A DNA stretch of 8,395 bases from Pseudomonadota bacterium. GTDB taxonomy: Bacteria; Myxococcota; Polyangia; Polyangiales; Polyangiaceae. Below, in pieces: positions 1-5,795 of this stretch. The stretch is from positions 1-8,395 of the forward strand of contig JAEZYO010000177.1 of assembly GCA_023419055.1 (NCBI GenBank), written 5' to 3'. How positions within the stretch are numbered: position 1 is the first letter of the stretch; every line of letters starts with the position of its first letter. Below the pieces are notes generated by a model. It searched no databases. It saw only the letters and a program-made list of their open reading frames with translations, and was not told where the DNA came from. A program made the position numbers and the translations under genes.

Positions 1-173
1 AGCGCGAAGCCTCGATGCTGGTGGTCCTGGGGGAAGTCGGGCGAGCGTTCATCGAGCAAGAATTGCAGTCGATCGCCGACGGGATCTCCGAGCGGATCTT
101 GATCGACGGCGAGGAGTACAAGCGGCAGAGCGATCGCCTCCCGCGCTTCTGGGCCTACTTCGCTCGCCGCTAG
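1..173 (+). pseudogene. Truncated transposase-like ORF, cut by left window edge
   Basis: The frame is open from the window edge (first full codon at 3) to TAG at 171-173, giving 56 residues. Residues about 5-42 (SMLVVLGEVGRAF, then IEQELQSIADGI, then a VDG-like IDGEEYKRQ) resemble from memory the N-terminal region of ISKra4/UPF0236-type transposases. In that family this stretch is followed by a conserved HxPGTxxYxSLxG segment. Here that segment is replaced by RLPRFWAYFARR and a stop, so homology appears to end near position 125-140. The last ~45 bases are probably antisense to the flavodoxin gene that ends here on the minus strand. I read it as a 5' transposase fragment left by an insertion or recombination event. 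The family assignment is tentative; the truncation is clearer than the name. It could instead be the C-terminus of an unrelated hypothetical protein. Confidence 0.42.
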
Positions 174-723
174 CGAACGCTTCGGTGAAGCGGGCGAGCG
201 CCTTCCAGTCGGTGAAGTCGTGATCGCGCGACGTGTCCGTCGGGGCTCCGGCGCTCTTGGCGATGAATTTCATGACCAGCCGTGTGACGACGCCGTACTG
301 CGTGTAAAGGAGCGCGCCCGCCACCGCCTTGATCTTTTCGGGGTGCCAGCCTGTCGCCTGACAGAAGCGCTCGATCGTCTGCTTCACTTCTCCCTCCGCG
401 CCGCGTCGTCGCTCGTCCGAGGCGTGGACGTCTTCGACCGTCGCTTCAGCCATGCTGACTGCGATGAAGGCCGCCGGGATCTGCTCGAGCTTGGCTCGGT
501 GTTTTTCGACGAGCTCGACGAACTCGGGCTCGAACTTGCCCAGGTGTACGGACGCAGCCAGGATCGCCGCCGAGTACCTCCCGAGATCCAGGTCACGAGG
601 TGCTTCCTTGGCGCAGATCACCTGCGCGGAGAGACCCTTCGCTTGCAAGATCGAAGACACATGTTCGGCGATGAGGCGGGTGTGCCCTTCCCGAGTGGCG
701 AAGAGGACGAGGACGGGTTTCAC
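49..723 (-). CDS. HemG-like flavodoxin-domain protein with abnormal C-terminal tail
   Basis: The 224-residue product aligns by eye with E. coli HemG (181 aa), the FMN-dependent protoporphyrinogen oxidase. Shared features are the N-terminal strand plus phosphate-binding loop (LFATREGHT, residues 7-15), AASVHLGKF near 56-64, the long insertion with VAGALLY at 134-140, and the DxDFTDW block around 167-173. It probably binds FMN and works in redox chemistry, possibly at the membrane; whether it oxidises protoporphyrinogen cannot be told. The start is GTG (721-723) with AGGAG seven bases upstream. The start overlaps the preceding gene's stop as GTGA, so the two are likely co-translated. HemG homology ends near residue 187 (position about 165). 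The remaining ~37 residues are Arg/Ser-rich and read antisense through the transposase-like fragment to a TGA at 49-51, so the native stop seems lost. Confidence 0.85.
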   Translation of the reverse strand: MKPVLVLFATREGHTRLIAEHVSSILQAKGLSAQVICAKEAPRDLDLGRYSAAILAASVHLGKFEPEFVELVEKHRAKLEQIPAAFIAVSMAEATVEDVHASDERRRGAEGEVKQTIERFCQATGWHPEKIKAVAGALLYTQYGVVTRLVMKFIAKSAGAPTDTSRDHDFTDWKALARFTEAFASGERSRPRSAGGDRSAACTPRRRSRSARRSRRRSTAILAR

Positions 724-1340
724 GAGTTTGCTCCTGGTGAGGGGTCCAGGTCGTGGACCACGCGCTGCAAGATGCCGAGGGCGGCAGTGATCTTTTGGAA
801 GAACGACGCCGAGTGCGGCACGAGTGAGAACCGCGGGTGCCGGCTCCAGAGCTCACGCAACCGTCGGTCGAGCGCGGCGGCCTGGGTGAGGGATTCGCAT
901 CGAGTCGCGTTGCCGCCCTCGATTGAAATGCCGGCGACAGCGGCCGTTTCGAAGAACACGACGGCGTCGTAACGCTGAAGCTCGTGCTCCAGCGTCGTTC
1001 CCATGCTGCGAAAGTAGCCTTCGGCTTCGCCGGGCCAGTAGGCGCCGCCGTCCACGGTGCCGCGGTCACAGAGCAGGATGCGGTCCGGGTAGCGCGCAGA
1101 CTGCACGTCCTCGACGTTGCGTTGCACGTGGAAGATCGCGCTTTGCGCCGAACGCCGTGCGTTCGGCTCGTCATAGCGGGGGAACCCACCGCTGAACAGA
1201 ATCGTGGCCGACTCCGGCACCACCACCACCTTCTCGCCGAGCTCGCGACGGAAGAGATCAGCCGCGGTGGTCTTGCCACCTCCAGGGCCTCCGGTCAGGG
1301 CGATTCGGCATCGACGCTGGATCGGCATCGCGGTGGTCAT
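720..1340 (-). CDS. P-loop NTPase, AAA_28/NadR-kinase-like
   Basis: This 206-residue protein starts with a short basic stretch and then a Walker A loop, GGPGGGKTT, at residues 17-25. Next come PESAT at 42-46 and a Walker B-type strand ending ILLCDRGTVDGGAYW at 88-102; the D92-R93-G94 triad is typical of the AAA_28/NadR-kinase group. A later FFETAAVAG segment follows a beta strand. The family includes small-molecule kinases and poorly characterised ATP-binding proteins, so phosphorylation of a nucleoside-like substrate is possible but not shown. The ATG at 1338-1340 is chosen because the P-loop lies where the family expects it; an upstream in-frame extension to 1526 is low-complexity and crosses the promoter region. 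No strong Shine-Dalgarno is seen, and the bases just before the ATG can pair in a hairpin. The stop overlaps the start of the flavodoxin gene, suggesting a two-gene operon. Confidence 0.82.
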   Translation of the reverse strand: MTTAMPIQRRCRIALTGGPGGGKTTAADLFRRELGEKVVVVPESATILFSGGFPRYDEPNARRSAQSAIFHVQRNVEDVQSARYPDRILLCDRGTVDGGAYWPGEAEGYFRSMGTTLEHELQRYDAVVFFETAAVAGISIEGGNATRCESLTQAAALDRRLRELWSRHPRFSLVPHSASFFQKITAALGILQRVVHDLDPSPGANS

Positions 1341-1341
1341 G

Positions 1342-1387
1342 GGCTCGCCCCAGTGCACGCCTCGTGCCTGCGGTAGCCGGGCGAGCC
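1342..1387 (-). promoter_or_regulatory. Inverted repeat/possible leader hairpin before the NTPase gene
   Basis: On the minus strand GGCTCGCCC (1379-1387) and GGGCGAGCC (1342-1350) are perfect 9-base complements separated by 28 bases. A nested GCACG-AGG-CGTGC stem lies in the loop. The proximal arm ends one base before the NTPase start codon and contains the only purine-rich candidate for ribosome binding. Folding in the mRNA would therefore mask the start region. The structure is seen in the sequence; the regulatory role is inferred. Confidence 0.35.
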
Positions 1388-1518
1388 GGAGCAAGCAGGA
1401 CGCGCGGATCTGACCTCGAAGCGCTGGTGCAGAGCGCGCAAAACCTGCACGCGGACGGCTCTCGGCGCAGGAGTTGCGGCGATGGGCGGTTTCCGTGCTC
1501 GAATTGGGGCCTCTCGAG

Positions 1519-1534
1519 CGGCCCATTGCTTGCA
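1519..1534 (+). promoter_or_regulatory. Candidate sigma-54 (-24/-12) promoter for the SRPBCC/beta-CASP operon
   Basis: CGGCCCA-TTGC-TTGCA fits the TGGCACG-N4-TTGCW layout. The invariant GG is at 1520-1521, the invariant GC at 1532-1533, and all five bases of the -12 box match; the -24 box matches at four of seven positions. A transcript would begin near 1545, leaving room for GGAG (1547-1550) before the ATG at 1557. GGCCC-N3-GCTTGC is repeated before the universal stress protein gene. No enhancer site was identified. Confidence 0.35.
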
Positions 1535-1556
1535 GTACACGAGCTTGGAGTCACGC

Positions 1557-2786
1557 ATGCTCGAAAGCATCCTCAAGGATCCCCAGCTGCTCGAGGTCGA
1601 CCGCATCGATGTCGAGGCGACGCCCGAGGTCGTCTGGGAGCGACTGCGTCACGGAGACCTCATGGCGACCCCAGCGGTCCGAGCGCTATTTGCCGTGCGC
1701 GGTCTTCCGGCGCAGCTGCGCGGAGAACGGCCCGCACGGGCGCTCCGCCTCGACGACCTCCAGTCTTCTCCGGAACGGCCGGGGTTCAGCGTGCTCGCGG
1801 ACGATCCGCCTCGCGAGATCGTCGTCGGAGCCGTCGGCAAGGTTTGGAAGCCGGATATCCCGTTCGCGCACGTCGGCTCGGCGCGGGACTTCACGGCGTT
1901 CGCCGAGCCTGGCTACATCAAGGTGGCCTGGGCCATCCGTGTGGTGCCAGCTGAAGAGAAGGGGAGTCGTGTCGAGCTCGAGGTCCGCGTGAAGGGAACG
2001 GATGAAGCCGCGTGGCGCCGGTTCCAGCGCTATTTCCTCGTGATCGGCCCTGGCTCCCGCTACATCCGAAAGACGCTCCTCGGTACCATCAAGCGCTCTT
2101 CGGAGCGGCAGATCGGGAGCCCCACTCAGACTCACGCCGTAGCCGACGGGCTCCGTGGAGCCGCGCTCATCGCCGCGAACCTCGCCACGCCTTTTCTGCG
2201 CGGCCTGCGCAGCCATTGGGGCCTCGACGGGAGCCAGGCCGCACGCTCACTGCCCGGTGACGAGCTCGTGCCCGATCCGGCCTGGAGCTACACCCACGGC
2301 GTCGAGATCGAGGCACCGGCCGCCGCCGTCTGGCCGTGGGTGGCGCAGGTGGGGGCCGACCGTGCCGGCTTCTACAGCTATGAATGGCTCGAAAACTTGC
2401 TCGGCTGCAGGCTCGAGAACGCTGACCGTGTGAACGAGGACTGGCAGATGAAGCCGAACGATCAGCTGTTGCTTCATCCCGACGCGCCACCTCTGCGGGT
2501 GGAGCGCTTTGAATCCGGCCACCATTTCGTCGCGTTTGCCCCCGGCGACGAGCGGGCGCGAGCCAAAGGCGAGCCCTGGTGCTCGGTGAGCTGGCTGTTC
2601 CTCGTCGAGCCCCTGGGTCCGCAACGTTGCCGCTTCATCAGCCGCTATCGCGCGAACTATTCGCACCATTTCGCCGTTCGACTCGGCTTCGGCCCCACGC
2701 TCATCGAGCCTGTCAGCTTCGTCATGGATCGTCGCATGCTTCTCGGCGTCAAGGAACGAGCAGAGGGCGGCGCTTCATGCGCCTGA
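1557..2786 (+). CDS. Tandem SRPBCC (START/Bet v 1-like) domain protein
   Basis: The 409-residue product appears to hold two helix-grip lipid/ligand-binding folds. The first (about 10-175) begins with an EVDRIDVEATPEVVWERL strand-helix entry and ends with a long amphipathic helix. A hydrophobic linker helix around 200-217 follows. The second (about 240-400) opens with VEIEAPAAAVWPWVAQVG and has AGFYSYEWLENLLG, NADRVNEDWQ and a closing MDRRMLLGVKERAE helix. These are recurrent motifs of bacterial single-domain SRPBCC proteins. Such proteins bind or transport hydrophobic ligands, or act as cyclases; the ligand here is unknown. No signal peptide is seen, so it is probably cytoplasmic. ATG 1557 is preferred because GGAG lies six bases upstream; an in-frame ATG at 1482 would add a low-complexity extension over the promoter. 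The end overlaps the next gene by 10 bp. Confidence 0.85.
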   Translation: MLESILKDPQLLEVDRIDVEATPEVVWERLRHGDLMATPAVRALFAVRGLPAQLRGERPARALRLDDLQSSPERPGFSVLADDPPREIVVGAVGKVWKPDIPFAHVGSARDFTAFAEPGYIKVAWAIRVVPAEEKGSRVELEVRVKGTDEAAWRRFQRYFLVIGPGSRYIRKTLLGTIKRSSERQIGSPTQTHAVADGLRGAALIAANLATPFLRGLRSHWGLDGSQAARSLPGDELVPDPAWSYTHGVEIEAPAAAVWPWVAQVGADRAGFYSYEWLENLLGCRLENADRVNEDWQMKPNDQLLLHPDAPPLRVERFESGHHFVAFAPGDERARAKGEPWCSVSWLFLVEPLGPQRCRFISRYRANYSHHFAVRLGFGPTLIEPVSFVMDRRMLLGVKERAEGGASCA

Positions 2787-4168
2787 CGTTCTACGGCGCC
2801 GCGCAGGAGGTCACGGGGTCGATGGCCCTGCTCGAGACGAGCGCTGGCACATTGTTGATCGATTGCGGGCTCTTCCAGGGGCGCCGCGACGAGTCGAGGC
2901 GACGTAACCGGGATCTGCCAAGAGCGGTCATCGACGCCAACGCCGTGATCCTGACTCACGCCCACCTCGATCACTCCGGCAGCTTGCCTACTCTCGTCCG
3001 GCGCGGGTTTCGTGGCGCGATTCACTCGACCCCGGCGACACGCGACCTGTGCGCGGTGATGCTGCGCGACTCGGCGCGCATCCAGTCCAGCGACGCCGCC
3101 TACCTCAACCGCCGGTTCGCCCGAGATCCCGACTATCGCCCGATCGTGCCGCTCTACGACGAGCTCGACGCGGTTCGAGCGTTGGAGCAGTTCGTCACCG
3201 AGCCCTACCATCGGACGTTCGAGCCGCTGCCCGGCGTCCGCGCGACGTTCCTCGACGCCGGGCACATCCTCGGCTCGGCGCAGATCATCCTCGACGTCAC
3301 CGAAGGAGGCACGACCAAGAGGCTCCTCTTCTCCGGCGATCTGGGGCGCCGGAATCTGCCCATCATCCGTGATCCGGAGACGCCGCCCGCAGAACCCGAC
3401 CACCTCGTGCTCGAAAGCACCTACGGCAATCGGACCCACGCCGCTCTCGAACCCACCCTCGACCGCCTCGAGCAGATCGTGCGCGCCGCGGTCGAGAGGC
3501 GAGGCAAGATCATCGTGCCGGCCTTCGCGGTCGGTCGCTCCCAGGAGCTCATCTACTCCCTCACGGAGCTCCATCGAAAGGGCCGCTTACCGGAGATCCC
3601 CATCTTCGTGGACTCGCCGCTTTCCGTGAGCGTGACCGCGATCTTCAAGCTCCACCCGGAATGCTTCGACCAAGAGTTCATGGAGCGGCTGGAAGCGAGC
3701 GACGATCCGTTCGGTTTCAATCGCATCCAATACGTCCAGAACCGCAGCGAGTCGATCGCGCTGAACCAGCTCGAAGGCCCGGTGGTCATCATCTCGGCGT
3801 CCGGCATGGCGGAGGCGGGCCGAGTCTTGCACCATCTCCAGAACGCGGTGGAGGACGAACGAAACACCATCCTCATCGTGGGCTTCATGGCGCAGCACAC
3901 GCTCGGGCGGCGCCTGGTCGAACACCAGCCGCGAGTCCGCATCTTCGGCGTGGAACGCGACCTTCGCGCTCGCGTCGAGGTCCTGAACGGGTTCAGCGCG
4001 CACGCGGACAAGAACGACCTGCTCGAGTACTGCGAGGCTGCGCGGCCACGAAAGACGCTGTTTCTCGTCCACGGCGAGCCGGATCAACAGCGACCCTTCC
4101 GGGCCGCCCTGGAAGCGCGCGGCCATCACGTGAAGGTGCCGGCCCGAGGCGAGGTTTGCGAGCTTTGA
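2777..4168 (+). CDS. MBL-fold beta-CASP ribonuclease (CPSF73/TTHA0252-like)
   Basis: This 463-residue protein carries the full metallo-beta-lactamase signature: D29 in IDCGLFQG, HAHLDH at 61-66, H163 in GHILGS and D188 in SGDLGR. Together these form a two-zinc site. The beta-CASP motifs follow: E213 in LESTYG (motif A), H409 in GFSAHAD (motif B) and H432 in LVHGE (motif C). The C-terminal 60 residues fit the RMMBL segment. Known relatives are RNA endo/exonucleases such as Thermus TTHA0252, and the length is right for that group; it lacks the extra C-terminal domain of RNase J. All catalytic residues are present, so it should be active on RNA in the cytoplasm. ATG 2777 is chosen because the MRLTFYGAAQEVTGS strand begins the fold. 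Its start lies inside the end of the SRPBCC gene, implying co-translation. The next gene is convergent, 47 bp away, with no clear terminator between them. Confidence 0.94.
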   Translation: MRLTFYGAAQEVTGSMALLETSAGTLLIDCGLFQGRRDESRRRNRDLPRAVIDANAVILTHAHLDHSGSLPTLVRRGFRGAIHSTPATRDLCAVMLRDSARIQSSDAAYLNRRFARDPDYRPIVPLYDELDAVRALEQFVTEPYHRTFEPLPGVRATFLDAGHILGSAQIILDVTEGGTTKRLLFSGDLGRRNLPIIRDPETPPAEPDHLVLESTYGNRTHAALEPTLDRLEQIVRAAVERRGKIIVPAFAVGRSQELIYSLTELHRKGRLPEIPIFVDSPLSVSVTAIFKLHPECFDQEFMERLEASDDPFGFNRIQYVQNRSESIALNQLEGPVVIISASGMAEAGRVLHHLQNAVEDERNTILIVGFMAQHTLGRRLVEHQPRVRIFGVERDLRARVEVLNGFSAHADKNDLLEYCEAARPRKTLFLVHGEPDQQRPFRAALEARGHHVKVPARGEVCEL

Positions 4169-4215
4169 ATCGACGGCGGAACCTGCCGGCCCGAGCTCTA
4201 CGACGCCCTCCCTGT

Positions 4216-5160
4216 TCATGCTGCAATCAGTGGCTTCGGAGCCATGCCGCGAGGAACCGTGATCACTGGCTTGCTCGAGAGGCGAACCAACTTCTCCGCC
4301 ATACTTCCAAGCAGGAGGTGACCTATCCCGCCTCTCCCTTGAGTCCCGAGCACGACCAGGTCATAGCGACCGCCCTCGATCTCCACGAGGAGCTCCTTCG
4401 CGGGATTGCCCGAGAGCAACCGGGACGGGGGCGCGGCAAACGAGGCGGGGGTCGACTCACGCACGAAGAGCTCGAGATCACGAGTGGTATTCTCGTGGAT
4501 CACGTCGCCCAGCTTCCGCTTCTCTCCGTCGCTAACGATCGTCATCTGGTTGTCGAACCAAGACGGGCGATCCCAGACGTGCACGACTTCGACTTCGGCG
4601 CCGAGCAAGCGGCCGAAGTTGAGCGCAAAACACAGGGCGTGCTCGGCGTTCTCCGAGAAATCCACCGGCACGAGCAGGCGTCGGACCTCGCGCAGCTCGG
4701 CTCCTGCCGACGGCGGCCCGACGCTGAGCACCGGACAAGGAGCATGCCTCAGCACGCGCTCCACGACGCTCCCCAGGAGCGCCCGCTCGAAGCCACGGCG
4801 TCCGTGCGTTCCCATCACGATGAGATCGCTCCCGCGCGACCTGGCGAGATCGACGATGACGCGCGAGGGAAGGCCTCCCTTCTGGGCGGTCGCCGTCGCC
4901 TTGACGTCGGAACTTCGAAGATCCCGGAGGGTCTGGTCGAGTTGATCGCGGGAGCTCGCGGCCGCTTCTCGCTCGAGCGTCGCCGCAGTCTCCGGCGCGA
5001 CGAGAACCACTTCAGGCGCCGCCAGCGTGACCGGCTCCCACACGTGGACGAGCTCGACTGTCGCAGGGAGCTGACGAGCCAAGCGAATGCACTGGCGGAG
5101 CGCCATCTCCGAGCACTCGGAGAAGTCGACGGGGAGCAGGAGCTTCAAGGGTTCCGTCAT
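4216..5160 (-). CDS. Tandem universal stress protein (two UspA domains)
   Basis: The 314-residue protein is two Usp domains in series. Each starts with a PVDFSE strand-turn carrying the conserved Asp (D12 and D167). Each ends with an ATP-binding G-2x-G-9x-G-S motif: GTHG-RRGFERALL-GS at 117-131 and GTQG-RGGIGHLLL-GS at 272-286. Both nucleotide sites therefore look intact, unlike many tandem Usps in which one half has decayed. Usps act in the cytoplasm in stress survival and are often induced by hypoxia, starvation or redox stress. ATG 5158-5160 is chosen because the first beta strand begins four residues later; AGAAGG directly abuts it, closer than usual for a ribosome site. A GTG at 5209-5211 would add 17 residues not typical of the family. 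The gene converges with the beta-CASP nuclease and has its own candidate sigma-54 element. Confidence 0.93.
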   Translation of the reverse strand: MTEPLKLLLPVDFSECSEMALRQCIRLARQLPATVELVHVWEPVTLAAPEVVLVAPETAATLEREAAASSRDQLDQTLRDLRSSDVKATATAQKGGLPSRVIVDLARSRGSDLIVMGTHGRRGFERALLGSVVERVLRHAPCPVLSVGPPSAGAELREVRRLLVPVDFSENAEHALCFALNFGRLLGAEVEVVHVWDRPSWFDNQMTIVSDGEKRKLGDVIHENTTRDLELFVRESTPASFAAPPSRLLSGNPAKELLVEIEGGRYDLVVLGTQGRGGIGHLLLGSMAEKLVRLSSKPVITVPRGMAPKPLIAA

Positions 5161-5174
5161 CCTTCTCGATTCGA

Positions 5175-5190
5175 AGCAAGCTCCGGGCCC
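5175..5190 (-). promoter_or_regulatory. Candidate sigma-54 (-24/-12) promoter for the Usp gene
   Basis: Reading on the minus strand, GGGCCCG-GAGC-TTGCT fits TGGCACG-N4-TTGCW with five of seven -24 bases and all five -12 bases. The invariant GG lies at 5188-5189 and GC at 5176-5177. The predicted transcript would start about five bases before ATG 5160, giving an almost leaderless mRNA. That is a point against the site, or in favour of an unusual start. The 14-base core GGCCC-N3-GCTTGC is shared with the element before the SRPBCC gene. Confidence 0.38.
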
Positions 5191-5266
5191 ATGACGGTCC
5201 AAGCGCTGCACCCGTTCAGCGGTTGGCCTCGTACGGTGACGAGGCGCGGAGCATCGGACACGCTAG

Positions 5267-5407
5267 TCACACCGAGAAGCTTGTCTTTTGAGCCGACGCG
5301 AGCACGTGGCGAAGTGCCTTCTTCACCGAGTCCTGCACGTCCGCTGGCAGCGTCATCGAATCGGCGGCGCGTTGGCACAGCCCGAGCGTCTCTTTCCGTG
5401 AGCACGA
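5267..5407 (-). pseudogene. Possible remnant C-terminus of an unidentified minus-strand gene
   Basis: A minus-strand frame is open from just after a TAG at 5408-5410 to a TGA at 5267-5269, encoding 46 residues. The final ~37 are protein-like rather than antisense-like: a QRAADSMTLPADV stretch, then an amphipathic helix DSVKKALRHVLASAQK. The pattern loosely recalls the last strand and helix of a receiver domain, but this is weak. No ribosome site or start fits. It ends near the left edge of the persulfide dioxygenase fragment, so both may be leftovers of one rearrangement. It may also be chance coding. Confidence 0.2.
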
Positions 5408-5570
5408 CTATCGAGGGCGGACAGTCAGCACGATAGCCGAGGAGAAGGCGCTCAATCCGCGCCTCCGGGTCACGTCGAAGGCGAAGTACATCCAGCAGAT
5501 GCGCGCGCTCCGCCTGCCGAACCCGAAGCTCATGGACGTGGCGGTTCCCGCCAACTTGGCGTGCGGAGCG
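5403..5570 (+). pseudogene. C-terminal fossil of an ETHE1-type persulfide dioxygenase
   Basis: In one plus frame the residues HDYRGRTVSTIAEEKALNP, then RL, then SKAKYIQQMRALRLPNPKLM, then DVAVPANLACG match the conserved C-terminal block of ETHE1-like persulfide dioxygenases (PGHDYKGRTVSTIxEE, NLPxPKxIDxAVPANxxCG). In that family these iron enzymes oxidise glutathione persulfide to sulfite. The first two thirds, including the HxHxDH metal site, are absent, and the frame is blocked upstream by TGA at 5289-5291. Immediately before HDY the expected PG is replaced by sequence in another frame. No start codon or ribosome site serves it; the first ATG (5499) lies inside the conserved block. The frame then runs on without homology to TGA at 5736-5738. 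It is a non-functional relic whose family identity is strong on motif grounds. Confidence 0.68.
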
Positions 5571-5728
5571 GTCCGCGCCTCGGGCTCGCTCGGTTTGAGT
5601 GTCCTAGGCGACGGGCTCGGCGGGACGGTCGTTCCACAGCCCCCTTGTCGGAGTGTTTACGTTTCCAACAGTGGATTGCTCTCGTCGAGACTAGGCAGGG
5701 GCCTCTCTACTAGTAGTCGTGGCTTCCG

Positions 5729-5734
5729 TAGAAT
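5729..5734 (+). promoter_or_regulatory. Possible -10 element of the envelope gene promoter
   Basis: TAGAAT matches five of six bases of the TATAAT consensus in otherwise GC-rich DNA and lies about 60 bases before the start codon. No good TTGACA-like -35 is seen at the usual spacing, so it may be used by an alternative sigma factor or be chance. Confidence 0.22.
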
Positions 5735-5762
5735 TTGATGCACCCGAGGCGACCTTGTCGTG

Positions 5763-5784
5763 TAGCGCTCGAGAATTCGCGCTA
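5763..5784. repeat. Perfect 6-bp inverted repeat (TAGCGC-N10-GCGCTA)
   Basis: TAGCGC at 5763-5768 is mirrored by GCGCTA at 5779-5784 across a 10-base spacer, TCGAGAATTC. It lies directly before the start of the envelope protein gene. It could be an operator for a dimeric repressor or a small hairpin in the leader. The symmetry is directly visible; the function is inferred. Confidence 0.4.
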
Positions 5785-5795
5785 GTGTGGCCACG

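Larger units (their letters stand above)
5571..5795. other. Gene-free stretch between the dioxygenase relic and the envelope gene
   Basis: No convincing gene is seen on either strand. The stretch looks less GC-rich than its surroundings, as expected for regulatory DNA. It contains the palindrome CTACTAGTAG (about 5707-5716), a -10-like TAGAAT (5729-5734), the inverted repeat at 5763-5784, and the start of the next gene. Confidence 0.5.

Noticed and set aside
633..646. Third copy of the GGCCC-N3-GCTTGC-like word
   Set aside because: It has GA in place of the invariant GG and lies inside the flavodoxin coding sequence with no gene starting downstream on that strand.
1341..1450. Sigma-54-like promoter on the minus strand for the NTPase gene
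   Set aside because: TTGC words occur here but none has GG at the required upstream distance.
2657..3574. A 305-codon open frame on the minus strand
   Set aside because: It is antisense to the SRPBCC and beta-CASP genes and consists of Asp/Val/Gly/Arg-rich shadow sequence.
4169..4215. Possible bidirectional terminator between the convergent beta-CASP and Usp genes
   Set aside because: Only a 4-bp CGGC/GCCG stem could be found and no T-run follows, so it is not distinguishable from background.
3661..5436. A 591-codon open frame on the plus strand
   Set aside because: It is antisense to the Usp gene and out of frame with the beta-CASP gene. The translation is Arg/His/Pro-rich with no motif, whereas the opposing frames carry clear catalytic signatures. 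It is a GC-rich shadow.
5499..5738. A 79-codon ORF starting at ATG 5499
   Set aside because: Its start is inside the conserved persulfide dioxygenase block, it has no ribosome site, and the part beyond 5570 shows no protein-like character. It is treated as the tail of the relic.
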